From the NCBI GenBank assembly GCA_905250115.1, contig CAJNOI010000001.1, positions 256,580 to 320,579 on the forward strand: DNA of 64,000 nt. The letters are read 5' to 3'. The notes below the pieces were generated by a model. The model saw nothing but the letters and a program-made list of their open reading frames with translations, did no database searches and had not been told where the DNA came from. The stretch is from Adineta steineri. Lineage: Eukaryota > Rotifera > Eurotatoria > Adinetida > Adinetidae. Both the position numbers and the translations under genes were made by a program. This document shows positions 50,559-61,622 of the stretch, piece after piece (position 1 is the first letter of the stretch; each line of letters begins with the position of its first letter).

Positions 50559-51433
50559 CTAAATTTCTTTTATATTTGGTACGGCTGGAGCTGTTGGATT
50601 ACTTGTAAAAATACCACGAGCAATAGCACCACGTTCAATAGTTTCTAAATCTGTTTGATGTAAATTAACTTTCGCTCTTGCTACACGAAAATAAAATCCA
50701 ATAGCAAATAATATAAATGGACAACCAACAAGACCAAGTGTAACAATAGCAGCAATAGCAGCTGTTTGAGAAAATCCGCTTACTTTAATCCAAAAAATTA
50801 AACAAAGTTCAATAATAAATAAGAATAAACCAAGACCTGTTGAAACAACCCATGCTATTTCAATATAAATATTTAATGATGATAAAGGTTTTGTATTTTC
50901 ATTATTCATCCAAACATCACTTTGACGTATAACACTTTTTAATTCAGGTAATATACACATGGACATAAGTAAAGCAAGTAAATGAATACCTACTAAAAGA
51001 CATGATACAATAGCATAACAAATAATAAGTACATCACTAGATTTATGTTCTATATAAGAATCTAATGATAATTCAACAATAGCTACCTTTTAATTAACAA
51101 TTAAAATAGAAATAAAGCTTAATAAAAATGAAAATAACTTACAATAGCAAATCCACTAAGTAATGCTGATGTTTCATTAACACTTTCAAGTTTTGATTTA
51201 CGATATAGGAGATTATTTAATCGTTGATCTTCTTTATGTACATTTCCTATAACAAAGAAAATGATGATTATCAAAATTTCTCAAATACATTATTGCTATA
51301 ACTTCTTTGTGTAGAAAAATGATCAGTCGTAGGAGATATAGTATCTGTATTGAAAGGCATTATTAATATAATATAAATAAAAGATAAACTTTTACTAACC
51401 TTTAATAGGATCATACAATGAAGTATTAGACAT
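50559..51433 (-). CDS. Orai: Orai store-operated Ca2+ channel, copy B
   Basis: Exons 51400-51433, 51143-51246, 50559-51086; 221 aa. Layout, intron positions and intron phases equal those of copy A. TSALLSGFAIVAIVE at the TM1 joint keeps pore Glu51; TM3 is IEIAWVVSTGLGLFLFIIEL; the C-terminal helix is QTDLETIERGAIARG. Differences from copy A sit mainly in the loop (NNENTKPLSSLN), TM4 and the last 15 residues (NPTAPAVPNIKEI). Both copies look intact. Two further phase-compatible first exons are listed separately. Confidence 0.92.
51303..51360 (-). CDS. Orai: Alternative first exon of Orai copy B (short)
   Basis: ATG at 51360 opens MPFNTDTISPTTDHFSTQR and ends with one leftover base before a GTTATA donor, as exon 2 needs. 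The position mirrors the alternative exon of copy A, and both contain a D-(T/I)-I-S-P core. Confidence 0.5.
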
Positions 51434-52086
51434 GCTATTCGTGCTTTATTTTTTTTATCTTTATTGTTCTCAATAGTGCATAATAATTTTATTAATCAAA
51501 ATTGAAAATAAAACACGAATATTTTACTGATGAAAATTCATTTTTTGTTATTCTAATTCTTTTTGCGTTTTGTTACTTTTCTGATACACGAAAGTAAATA
51601 GTCAGATTAGTTTTTTATTATGTAGCATAGCGATATTTAACCTTGCTTGTTCTCTCGTTTTCTTTCTTTTTTTTGCTTATTCGTTCTTTTACGTGTTAGT
51701 ATTTCGAGCGAAATGTATGTATTATAATAGTTAAATAGGTTTGCGTAGGAAGCGCAAAAGAAATAATAAGTATTTCTTTCTTCTTTTCTATCTATTCTTC
51801 TTTTATTTAATGGTAAAAAAACGAGACTCTATATTTCTTTTTTTGAATAAAAGTTATATGTCATCATTGTTCATAGAAAGAATAAATTGTCAATAACGTA
51901 ATTTCAATGAGAAAAGAAAGAACTAGAATAATAACGTTAAAAATCTAATAAACAAATTGCTCGTGATAATTAAATATTGATTTAATGATCCATATCAATT
52001 CTTTTATAATTAGAGATTTTCGAAGATAAAATAAGTGTAAAATTTTTTGCTTCATTAGTCATTCAAATCTGATGAAAATGACATAC

Positions 52087-52189
52087 CAGCTGAATCTGAA
52101 TTATTTCCATCATCATCATCGTCATCATCGTTGTTTTCCTTTGGATTTACATTCCATTTTTGTCTATTTGATCGTCTAGTACACCACAT
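52087..52189 (-). CDS. Orai: Alternative distal first exon of Orai copy B (acidic N-terminus)
   Basis: ATG at 52189 opens MWCTRRSNRQKWNVNPKENN, continues with seven Asp and GNNSDSA, and reaches a good GTATGT donor with one leftover base. The phase matches exon 2 of copy B, 0.84 kb downstream. The basic-then-acidic N-terminus would differ strongly from the other two. No matching exon was found upstream of copy A. Confidence 0.5.
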
Positions 52190-53490
52190 AATTATTCTTA
52201 TAAGAATGCCTTTTATTCCTATTTCATTGTTATTTGTCTACAGCTGTTATACTTCATATTTTATTCCCATTAAACATTGTTTTATAAAATTAAATAATTA
52301 TTGGTATACTTCTTTCGAAGTTAGTACATCCTATTGAAAGCTTGTTTTATGTCTATAGACAATAGGAAATAACCTTTTTATTGCTTATTCTCTTCTTGAT
52401 TAATCAATGTATGTTTGTACTTTATTTACAATACATTTTTTAAGTAGATTTATTTTTATCATATGGTAATATTCACAGTAGAACGTATAAGATAATATTG
52501 ATTTTAGATTTCTTGTTATAATTTTCTCTTTAGAATACAAAAAAAAAAGAAGTCGATGAACTAAAGATACAAAATATTGATAAATTATTGCCTGGAGGTA
52601 TAATGATAGAAATGTTTAAAAGAGCAAAAGGATAATATCAATAGAAAAAATATTAATTTAATTGACACAATTCATGAATAAAAAATTATTGTCATGACAA
52701 TCAATCAATAAGAATTGACTGTAATCTATCATTAGAGATGCCTTTATAGATAAATATCTTGATATAATACAGAAAGATTCAATGTTTTATAAGTAGTATT
52801 CAAGAGTTTTATTATGTGTACAATATAACTTTTACTATTTTATTACTTTGATCAAAATAATCTTATATTAATTATTTTCTAGTATAACTAATTATTCGAA
52901 GGGAAAAGAAAATGTTGATATATCTGAGAGTAATTCTATTAAGAAGAAAAAAAGAAAAGCAACACGATCTGACTTGTTTGCAAAATGAATTAGGAAATAA
53001 TTTTATCAGTTATTAAGAAAATATTCTGCTTATTTCTTCTCACAACATCTAAACTTCTTGACTCTAATTAAACGATCGATTTCTTTTTTCGTCTAACTAC
53101 TGTTATTTTTCTACAATTGCGAGATAACAAAGTCGGCAAAGAGAGTAGTTTCTAAGATAAAGTATATTCAGTTCACTCTCGTTCGCGTCTGCCTTTTCAT
53201 CGATCGGCTAACAGACGAGTCAAGAAACAATAAACAATTGCTCGGCTATGAATGCATGCACGATTCGTGCGATCTTGATGATGATGATGCTGATGATGAT
53301 GAAGAAGAACATTATGATCAATTCTCTTCTTCTGTCATCTTTCTTGTTCTCTTACACGCACTCTATTTTATCTTCTTCAAGAAGGTTGGATTGTATAAAA
53401 AAAAAAAAAGAAAAAGAAGGAAGAACCTTCTGCTTTCTACTGCTCTGTCTTATACGCCTTGTTTTTTGTATTCCGTTTCCTTTGCTTCTC

Positions 53491-53492
53491 TG

Positions 53493-53524
<32 letters not shown>
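53491..53524. repeat. TC microsatellite
   Basis: Near-perfect TC dinucleotide array upstream of the first KChIP exon. Confidence 0.8.
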
Positions 53525-53800
53525 GTCTTACTGTCGGTTTTTTTCAAATCACTCTTCATTGCTTTGCTTATCGCGCATGCACACATACGACTTCAAACAT
53601 AGTATGCAAAGGCAAACACCAACAACGATCAAGTCAAACACGTACACTGAGTACACAATGTAATCATTTCCGTCAACCAGGGGTACAATTATAATCGTAA
53701 CTAGAACTCGTCGTTTTCGTCATTGATTGCTAGTTGGATGTATGTGCGTGTATTTTTGTCTTTTCTCAGTAACGGTTAGACACAATATAAAATTTTTATC

Positions 53801-56800
53801 ATGAGCCACTTTGCACGACAATCAACACTTAAAACCAAATTTGCATCATCTTTTATTTCCAGAACACGTAAATTTGTGCGTGAAGGTCTTAAAGGTAAGC
53901 TTAAATATATATAACTGTTACAGAAATGCTCAACATAGTCATATAATTAATCTAAAAATAGTTAAACATGAAAAGAAGGTAATGCGTACTTATCGATAGA
54001 TATATGAATAATAGTCATTTTGTATTGTAAGAAGAAAAATAAAAAGATTTAATAGAAAAATGATAAGGGTTAAAAGAATAGTTATTTAATACTCATTAAT
54101 AATGAAATATTTTTTAAATATGTATGGTTATACTAACGAATTATAGTTTTCTTTTGATGAAGATCTGATTTATATGATAACTACTATCTCGATATTTTGT
54201 CAAATAATGACAATAAAAGCTGTTTATAAATAATGTATTGTAATCAACCGATACATATATATGTATTTAACATGATTTTAAGATACTTTATTTCATTTTT
54301 TCGATAAATACATTGACAGATATCTATATAATATAATGAACAGCTGTTGAATATGTATCGATACCAGATTCAAGTAATATTACGCATGAGAAAATAATCA
54401 GATATCGATAAACGGTAACAGTTGTCCTATAAGAAGGAAAGACGATGCCAACATTAATAAATATAAGTAGGCATATCTTTACATACTATACGAATATGGT
54501 TCATTGCTTTTATATGTATATATATATAGCAATATGATGGAAAGACAATATGTCAGTCGTTGTCTTTTAATTGTAAGAAAATGCTAGACTCTTTATATTT
54601 CCTACAACGGAAGTAGTACTTGTTTTTTTCTATAGAGAAGTTTTGTCTTCATTGATTAATATAAATGGTAATATGTCAGATGAACAATATACTTGTCTAT
54701 ATATGATATGAAACTATACGTAACTATTATTTTGTTCATACTCTCTCTCTCTTTTGAGGTAATGTCATTTTTATGATCATTATATACATGCAATATACAA
54801 AGATTAAATTGAGCAAAATAACTAGAATAACTTCCTTTATTCTTCTCATTTTTTTCTTCTTCTCTTTGTGTATGCCTTTCGTGCAAATGTATATTGTGGA
54901 AAAAAAGGGAAAAATCCTCGAACACGATATTATATATTTATGAAGTGAAGAATAGGTGAATGATTCTAATAGGAATTGTGCTTCATTAATCGTTCTAATT
55001 GACCTATTTTTTTCTTAATGGGCGTCTGTTACTTATTAGATGTCTCTCTGATTCAAATTCACGTTAACCATCAAATATGAGATACACAAAACATAACAAT
55101 AACAAGAGGTATATTAACCGTTTTCTCAGTCTCTCTTTTTCTCCTCATTTTCTTTCGCTTACTTACAGTCTTTAGCATGTTGTTTTCATCGTCAATATTC
55201 TCATAATAGGTCTTTTCCCCGATCGAAGTCATTCAGATTGATCTAGATATCCTATAGTTTTATTCAAATAGAGAAAAATATGAGATATTTCATACCGATG
55301 ATTATCTAAATATGTTAGATATTATTCTTCTATAGAATATATATATATGTCAACGTCCATATTCAGATCTGTCCAATCTGAGATGGGTCGAGATTAAATT
55401 TAGATTATCTAAAAGCAAAATTAATCCAAGATGGGACGTATATCCAAGTATGGACATTGACAGACATATATATGTCTAAATAATAAACAATATTTGTTAA
55501 GTTATACATAAATAATTATTCCACATTTTTTATGTCACTGGTATTAAGCATTGGCATTTAAAAAATGAGATAATAATAATAATAAATCAGCAAAAGCCAG
55601 AGAGAGAGAGAAATAAATAGTAGAGAAAAAAGAATGGTCTAAGAATCATACATTCTTCAGTATTTCCAAGGGTTATTTAGTATTAAATCATGCAAATAAC
55701 TATTCCATGTCGATCATTTGATCAGAAGTCAAATTATCGAAGTGAGAAGACGAGTTTCTTGAATATTCAATGACAGTTATTCTAAATAATTCTTCGGAGT
55801 TATTTTCATCATTAAATATTTGACAAACGAAAGATTTTCTTTACTCAAATCTTCTGTACATTAACACGTGGTTAGTGGGTTTATTTTTTTTGTAGATTTT
55901 TGTTTTGTTTTTTTTTTAAAATATTCTTATATATTGTATATAGAAACATTTGAGACGTATGAGTTTTGTATATTTGTATAAATGACATGTGGTGGTGCGT
56001 ATATGATGTTGATATCCTGCATCTATCTTACCAAATCCAATCATCTCGACAAAGAATACAAATACTAAGAAGATCCTGGAGCATTTACAGATATTGTCAC
56101 CTTCAAAAATATTGAGTGTGTTTTTCTTTGTCTTTCTTGGTCTTCCTATTGTCAATAATATTTTAACGACAATATATATATATTATGGGTGTTGCTATGG
56201 TAATCAGTGCACGATTTGGTGGTGGAAGTAAGTTTACTTTTTAATATTAATAAAAAAAGAAAAGAAACTGTCTGCGTGTATATTTAAAATAAAAATAAAG
56301 AAACTCGATTATTGTAATAGGAAAAAGAAAGATAATGATGTTTGAACACGCACATACTTTATCCGGAAATATTTTTTGTCGTCATATCAAGTGTTCAGAA
56401 TGCTTATCGATTATGTCGATGTTAAATAAGAAAAATCCTCGATTAAAATACAAGAGATTTATTAAATATGCTATCCTTAGGATATGTTTGATATTAAATT
56501 ATCAAACGCATATTGACCTTTAGTTTATTTTAATAGTTCTTCTGACATTTATGATTCATTATCGTTTATAAAATCAACATCTTTTTTTTCTTAATTAAAT
56601 ATAAAACTATTCAAGATCTTTTGTTTTTTTTCTTTTTCCCTTAGTTTCTTTTTATAAAGTTTGTCTTGACGGCAAGAAGAACAGAAGAAAAAAACGTTAG
56701 TCTATATGATTAATTTATAATTTAAAGAAAAGAAATCAAATTTTTTTTTCCCAATAGGAAAAGAAAACTAGATATTTATTTTTATAAATAAGATTTAACC

Positions 56801-59800
56801 TTTTATATATAGATTAACTATCAAAAGATATATATGTTACTTTTTAATACGCTTTTGAATAATTCATCATAACACTATTTGTAGACAAATAGATTTGATT
56901 GGAAGATAAAAAATAAAGATGGTTTTTAATTAAATCAATTCTTGCTTCTTCTTTTTATGTAATATAACTACTTTAAAAGAAAAAATATTTAATAGACATT
57001 TGTATGTTAATGTCTTTTATCCAGAAATAACGATATTTTCCTTAATGTGTTTGCATGTTTATAGAAATGAAATTGATTAATTGTTCGATGCTGGTTAAAA
57101 ATAATATTCTATATATATATAATATAGATGTCAATCTATCCATTAACTTGAATGATTCTTTTATATGTCAATTTCTTGCAAGAAATCTAGTTTTCTGCTA
57201 GAAAAAAATGTCAATATTTCATTTACGGAGTGGCAAGTTTCTTTTTTTTTGTTTGCTTAGAAAAAACATATCACAATGATGTATTTTTATATTGACATAA
57301 CAAGGCTGTTCTTCTTTTCTTATAAAAAATTTGTCCCTTTTGGCGGCAGTTCGATTGCAAAGTTGTTTATCTGTCAATTGTGTTAACCGAATTATTTTAT
57401 ATACTTGACAAGTAGCAATAAAAATAATGATCATATATCCCTGTCTTAAAAAAAGTATCTTAATCATCATATATCTTTATGTTGATTTATCTTTATTAAT
57501 ACATAAAGACGATTTCATCACTTTAATTTATCATTCTATCAACAATATAATAATACTAATAATGCGCACAATTGTTTTTCGATGACATTTGATAGAGTAG
57601 AATGCATACATATATATATATCACTGTCAAGTCAGATTCTGACACCTACCAGCCAATACAAAGTTTCATGTATTTTCTCTCTCGTTTTTTTTCTTGTTAG
57701 CATACATAACACATTCTATATGAGTCTCATCAACCATTAATCTTTTTATAGTTAAGAGCGAACGAACAAGATAGAAAAGCGTGAATAGAAAAGATGCGCA
57801 ACTATGAACAATAATGAAAAAGCGAGAAGAATTTTTTGCATCTGACAAAAAAATCTATTTACTGTTTGATGTCCCCCTCATTCGTCCGGAAGATAACAAA
57901 GAAGAATTTGTAAGATGATGATGATGAAGAAGAAGAAGGAGACAACGACGACGACGAAGAAAAAAATGAGGAAAAGGGAATTGAATAAGAAGAAGATCTT
58001 TTACTATACTTGATACATTGACACATCGTCGTCTGTCACTTCTATCGTCATTATTTTTTATTGAACATACTCAGTTTAGTTTATTCAAACATTTACTGTC
58101 ATCGGAATGATTCTTGAGATTGAACATTTTTTTTCACTTTTCTTTTGCTTATTCTTCATCATTTTTTATTTTCTTGTTAACGTAGAATTGCATATACAAA
58201 TCAAGAGAGAAAGGCAGAGAGAGAGAGAAACGACGCTTTTTGTTTAAGGCAAAAAAGACACTCAAAATGTCATTTTCTCCATCTCTTCTCTATGTCTCGA
58301 GAAAGACAAACGTTTCTTTCATGGACGACAACGACGACAACAACAACATAGCATTTCTATTCTCGCCTTTTCTTAACTATCATCAATACCCAGACCACCC
58401 ATATTCGTCTAAAATCTTCTTCTTCGTCTTTTCTCCTCTTCATTTTCGTACAATGTGCTATGAATAATTGATTATCAGCGAGTATAACATACTTTCCTAT
58501 CTAGAAAAGACATTTATTTTAGATATAAAAGATAAAAAAAGAATAAGAAAAAGAACAGAGAAAAGAAAACAAAAGAAAAAAAAATGGCACAATCATTATT
58601 TTGATCTATAGGAGAAAGGGCCAATTAGATATTAGTTCTTATTATATATATACATATATATTTATCTATCCAATTCTTCGGAATGATGTTCTCTTGTTAT
58701 TTACTATTGTAAAAGTCATATGGATGATCGACAATGGACGATTATTCTTCGTCCGTCTGCTGTAAGTTAATTTTCTTTACTTTTCATGTGTATTTACACT
58801 AAATTCTTTTATTAATTAGCGATCCTTTGAGATTTCGAAATGTACGTGTTATAGAATAAAACGATAATTTAGCGCGTGACTAAATCTTTTCATAATCATA
58901 TATATATGTCTTACTAGAAAACACCGGAAATGAAAGTAAATTTTAAAAAAAAGTCGTTAAGTAACATACACATTACAAATATTTTACGCATTTATTATAA
59001 TAATAAAGCAGAATATATAGTTTTTCTCTTAAGTGCACAGTAGTATATATTTGGCACCATTTGGAAAAATTATTCCCAAATGGCATATATATTTATCTTT
59101 CGAATAAAGAAATGATATAAATACGCATATTGTCGCTAATGTAAACATAATAAAGTGATTATTATAAAAAAGAAAAGAAGCTGATCAAACTAATTTGTTC
59201 TTGTTTTTTATGTATTATGAAATAAGAATGAGAGCAAAAGAAAATAATACTGACATTATCCATGAAATGAATTTAGGATAATGACATAAAAAAAAGAAAT
59301 AACATTATAGATTTAGTTTTTATAAATATTATTGTATATAAAACGATAATGGTTTTAATGATAAGAGAAATACTAAAGCTGAATTAGCGAATTTTTGCTC
59401 TATTCACGTTTTTTTAGTCATAATATCTATATGTCTAATGAACAGATGGTGATTGTAAATACAATAATATTGTAATCAGCAGATGTTCTCATTTTCTAAA
59501 AAGTATTTAATATTAAAAATATTATTCACGAGAAATAAAAATGGCAAAACGATTGTTTAGGAGACTAGGAAAATGTAAGATAGAAGACAAAAAAAACAAT
59601 TAATTTTTGAAGATATAATAAAAATAAAATAAAATCTTGATATTTAGACACCGATTTTGATGATGAAGGGTTAGAAACAATAAAACGTTATAAACCACGA
59701 AGTCTTGAAGAATTAGCTAATCGAACAAAATTTAGTAAAAAAGAAATTCAACTTATATATCAAGGATTTAAACAAGAATGTCCATCAGGTATGAATTATT

Positions 59801-60420
59801 TTTGTTTTCTTTTCAAATAACAAAAAAAGAATTATGTTTTATTTCTGAAAGGTATTGTGAATGAACAAACATTTAAACATATTTATGGACAATTTTTCCC
59901 ATTTGCTGATACATCATCATATGCCCATCTTATTTTTGGTACATTTGATTTACGTTCATCGGGTTGTGTTACATTTGAAGATTTTCTTGTTTGTTTATCA
60001 ACATTATGTCGTGGATCATTGGAAGATCGACTTCGATGGATATTTCAATTATATGATACGAAAAAATCTGGAAAATTAACACAAGATGTAATTTATTAAT
60101 TTTTTACAAAAAGGATTTTATCTGATTTTTTTTTTATAGGATTTTCATCTTATTGTTTGTGCTGTTTATTCCTTACTTGGAAATGTCTCAAGTCCACGTT
60201 ATGATCTTGAAACAATTCGAGAACATACAGTTACTGTCTTTCAACGATTTGACAAATTACATCAAGGATACATAACAATTCAAGATTTTATGTCGTTTTG
60301 TCTAAATGTAAAAAAAAAGATTTTAGTTTGCAAAAAAAAAGAAACATTCACATTTTTTTTTCTAATCTTTAGGAACCAACAATAGTTCAATCGATTGATG
60401 GCTTGAGAACAACTGTATGA
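53801..60420 (+). CDS. KCNIP: KChIP-type neuronal calcium sensor (longest form)
   Basis: Cytosolic EF-hand subunit of Kv4 potassium channels. Common exons: 59648-59788, 59852-60087, 60140-60307, 60373-60420; first exon 53801-53894 (MSHFARQSTLKTKFASSFIS...). Total 228 aa, normal for KChIPs. Core match: YKPRSLEELANRTKFSKKEI, QGFKQECPSGIVNEQTFKHI, YGQFFPFADTSSYAHLIFGT, FEDFLVCLSTLCRGSLEDRL. The acidic TDFDDEG at the start of exon 2 sits where vertebrate KChIPs have VEDELE, right at the alternative-exon joint. Loops EF2 (DLRSSGCVTFED), EF3 (DTKKSGKLTQDD) and EF4 (DKLHQGYITIQD) have lost the acidic residues at positions 3 and 5, so Ca2+ binding is doubtful. Intron 53895-59647 (5.75 kb) contains three more phase-matching first exons. 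Confidence 0.88.
55339..55476. mobile_element. MITE-like foldback element
   Basis: Imperfect inverted arms of about 65 bases meet in the middle. The left end ATATATATGTC..AACGTCCATA pairs with the complement of TATGGACATTGACAGACATAT on the right; the inner parts pair more loosely around ATCTAAA. No ORF is present. It lies in the KChIP first intron. Confidence 0.5.
56185..56227 (+). CDS. KCNIP: Alternative first exon of KChIP (MGVAM form)
   Basis: ATG opens MGVAMVISARFGGG and ends with one leftover base before a GTAAGT donor, matching exon 2. Gly2 could be myristoylated, as in some vertebrate KChIP1 forms that start MGAVM. Confidence 0.55.
58734..58761 (+). CDS. KCNIP: Alternative first exon of KChIP (MDDYSSSVC form)
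   Basis: ATG at 58734 gives MDDYSSSVC plus one base before GTAAGT, matching exon 2. Two other ATGs just upstream (58720, 58724) lie in the wrong frames, so this one is less certain. Confidence 0.38.
59044..59092. other. Imperfect hairpin
   Basis: CCATTTGG and CCAAATGG arms flank an 11-base AT-rich loop and extend into TATATAT on both sides. It lies in the KChIP first intron, about 450 bases before the proximal first exon. Confidence 0.4.
59541..59574 (+). CDS. KCNIP: Alternative proximal first exon of KChIP (MAKRLFRRLGK form)
   Basis: ATG gives MAKRLFRRLGK plus one base before GTAAGA, 74 bases from exon 2, a typical intron size here. The basic amphipathic N-terminus suits membrane or channel contact. 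Confidence 0.6.
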
Positions 60421-60739
60421 AAAATCATCGATTTTTATTCAATATTCATTCCGTCATCGATATGTGCTTTTCTTCTATTTCGTTGTCATTATTGTATTGA
60501 AAATCTTCTATATAAAAACAAAAAAATATTCTTCCTCTTTTTTTTTAATATTGTGTATACAGAACTGAAAGATTAATTTAGTTACTAATGACTAATACTA
60601 ATTAATAGATGAATCATATTAAAAAAATTTTCAGCATGACAGGTGTGTTTATGAGTATCTATTTTTCTTTGCGTTTGTTTTTTACTTTGAGTTGAAACAG
60701 TTGTCGATTTATTTTCCTTGTTGATAAAAATAAAATAAA
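60421..60739. other. Spacer KChIP-GNAT
   Basis: 319 bases with T-rich runs; promoter of the acetyltransferase gene must lie here. Nothing else recognised. Confidence 0.4.
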
Positions 60740-61243
60740 ATGAATTTTGTTTATGATCAATCGTCAACAATTTCTATTTATCATAATTCGATATTTTCAC
60801 TTGCCGATGTTGAATCCGTATTAGAACCTTTATTTGGAAATTATTATGGTAAAGAAAAATTAGCTGCGATCATTTCAAGTGTTGATCATATATGGTGTGT
60901 TTATGATAGAAGAATAAATCAATATGTTGCTTGTGCACTTGTACAAAGTCATAATGAAAAAGATGTGCTCTATATAAAATTGTTTGGTGTTGCCATATCT
61001 AGTCAAGGTCAAGGTATCGGTACACGTTTGCTCAAGGCAATCAAAAAATGGGCACGACAAGCAAATTATTTTGCTGTTATTTTACATACACAAATCAATA
61101 ATGATAAAGCAATTGGTTTATATGAAAAACTTGGATTTGAAAAACAATATCTATTTAAAGATTTTTTTCGACCTCGTGAAATTCCTTTATCACTTTATAT
61201 TCATGAACCAGACGCATATCAAATGATTTTATATTTACAATAA
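60740..61243 (+). CDS. GNAT-family N-acetyltransferase
   Basis: Single exon, 167 aa, matching a lone GNAT domain. It transfers acetyl from acetyl-CoA to an amine; the acceptor is unknown. Motif A is clear: LFGVAISSQGQGIGTRLLKA, with the Q-x-x-G-x-G pyrophosphate loop, preceded by strand beta-4 (VLYIKLFGV). Motif B follows in NDKAIGLYEKLGFEKQ, the usual N..A..LY.K.GF pattern. There is no signal peptide or membrane segment. It lies 320 bases downstream of KChIP on the same strand. An N-terminal acetyltransferase or a small-molecule acetylase are both possible. Confidence 0.85.
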   Translation: MNFVYDQSSTISIYHNSIFSLADVESVLEPLFGNYYGKEKLAAIISSVDHIWCVYDRRINQYVACALVQSHNEKDVLYIKLFGVAISSQGQGIGTRLLKAIKKWARQANYFAVILHTQINNDKAIGLYEKLGFEKQYLFKDFFRPREIPLSLYIHEPDAYQMILYLQ

Positions 61244-61622
61244 TAAAAATAGCACAAGAAAACAATTCTTTTTTTTCCTATTTATAATAAATATAATCCT
61301 ATATGCTACATATGACCTTAGGATTAAATGATGCAAAAATAATAACGCATATCTTGATTGTTATGTTAAATGTGCGGAAAATTTTTCAATGGAATAATTT
61401 CATAAGAAAATAGAGCATATAAATCGAATGACTTGAAAATTTTTAATTAAATATATTTCTATTAAAATAGTAAAGTTTCATATGGTTATTTTTGGTTTAT
61501 TATGTTAAAATTACCTTGAATCGAAAGAATGAGTCAGAGGAGTTTATTGATGCGTAACTAACTTCTATTTATCATAAATATAAACATATTTATATTTATT
61601 TATATTTGGTAAAGAGATAAAT
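61244..61622. other. Spacer GNAT-macrodomain gene
   Basis: 379 AT-rich bases, no gene seen. AATAAA-like sequence (aataataaaa) directly follows the GNAT stop. Confidence 0.4.

Larger units (their letters stand above)
51434..53800. promoter_or_regulatory. Divergent region Orai B (-) / KChIP (+)
   Basis: About 2.4 kb containing the distal Orai exon above. A CT microsatellite lies at 53491-53524, with GAT repeats near 53275-53310 that create long but spurious ORFs. The rest is promoter-type AT-rich DNA. Confidence 0.4.

Noticed and set aside
53238-53694. Two overlapping ORFs of about 140 codons
   Set aside because: Produced by GAT and TC repeats; no domain, and both frames are equally open.
54534-54571. 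Fifth KChIP first exon candidate (MERQYVSRCLLI before GTAAGA)
   Set aside because: Ends in phase 0; joining to exon 2 meets a stop codon after eight codons.
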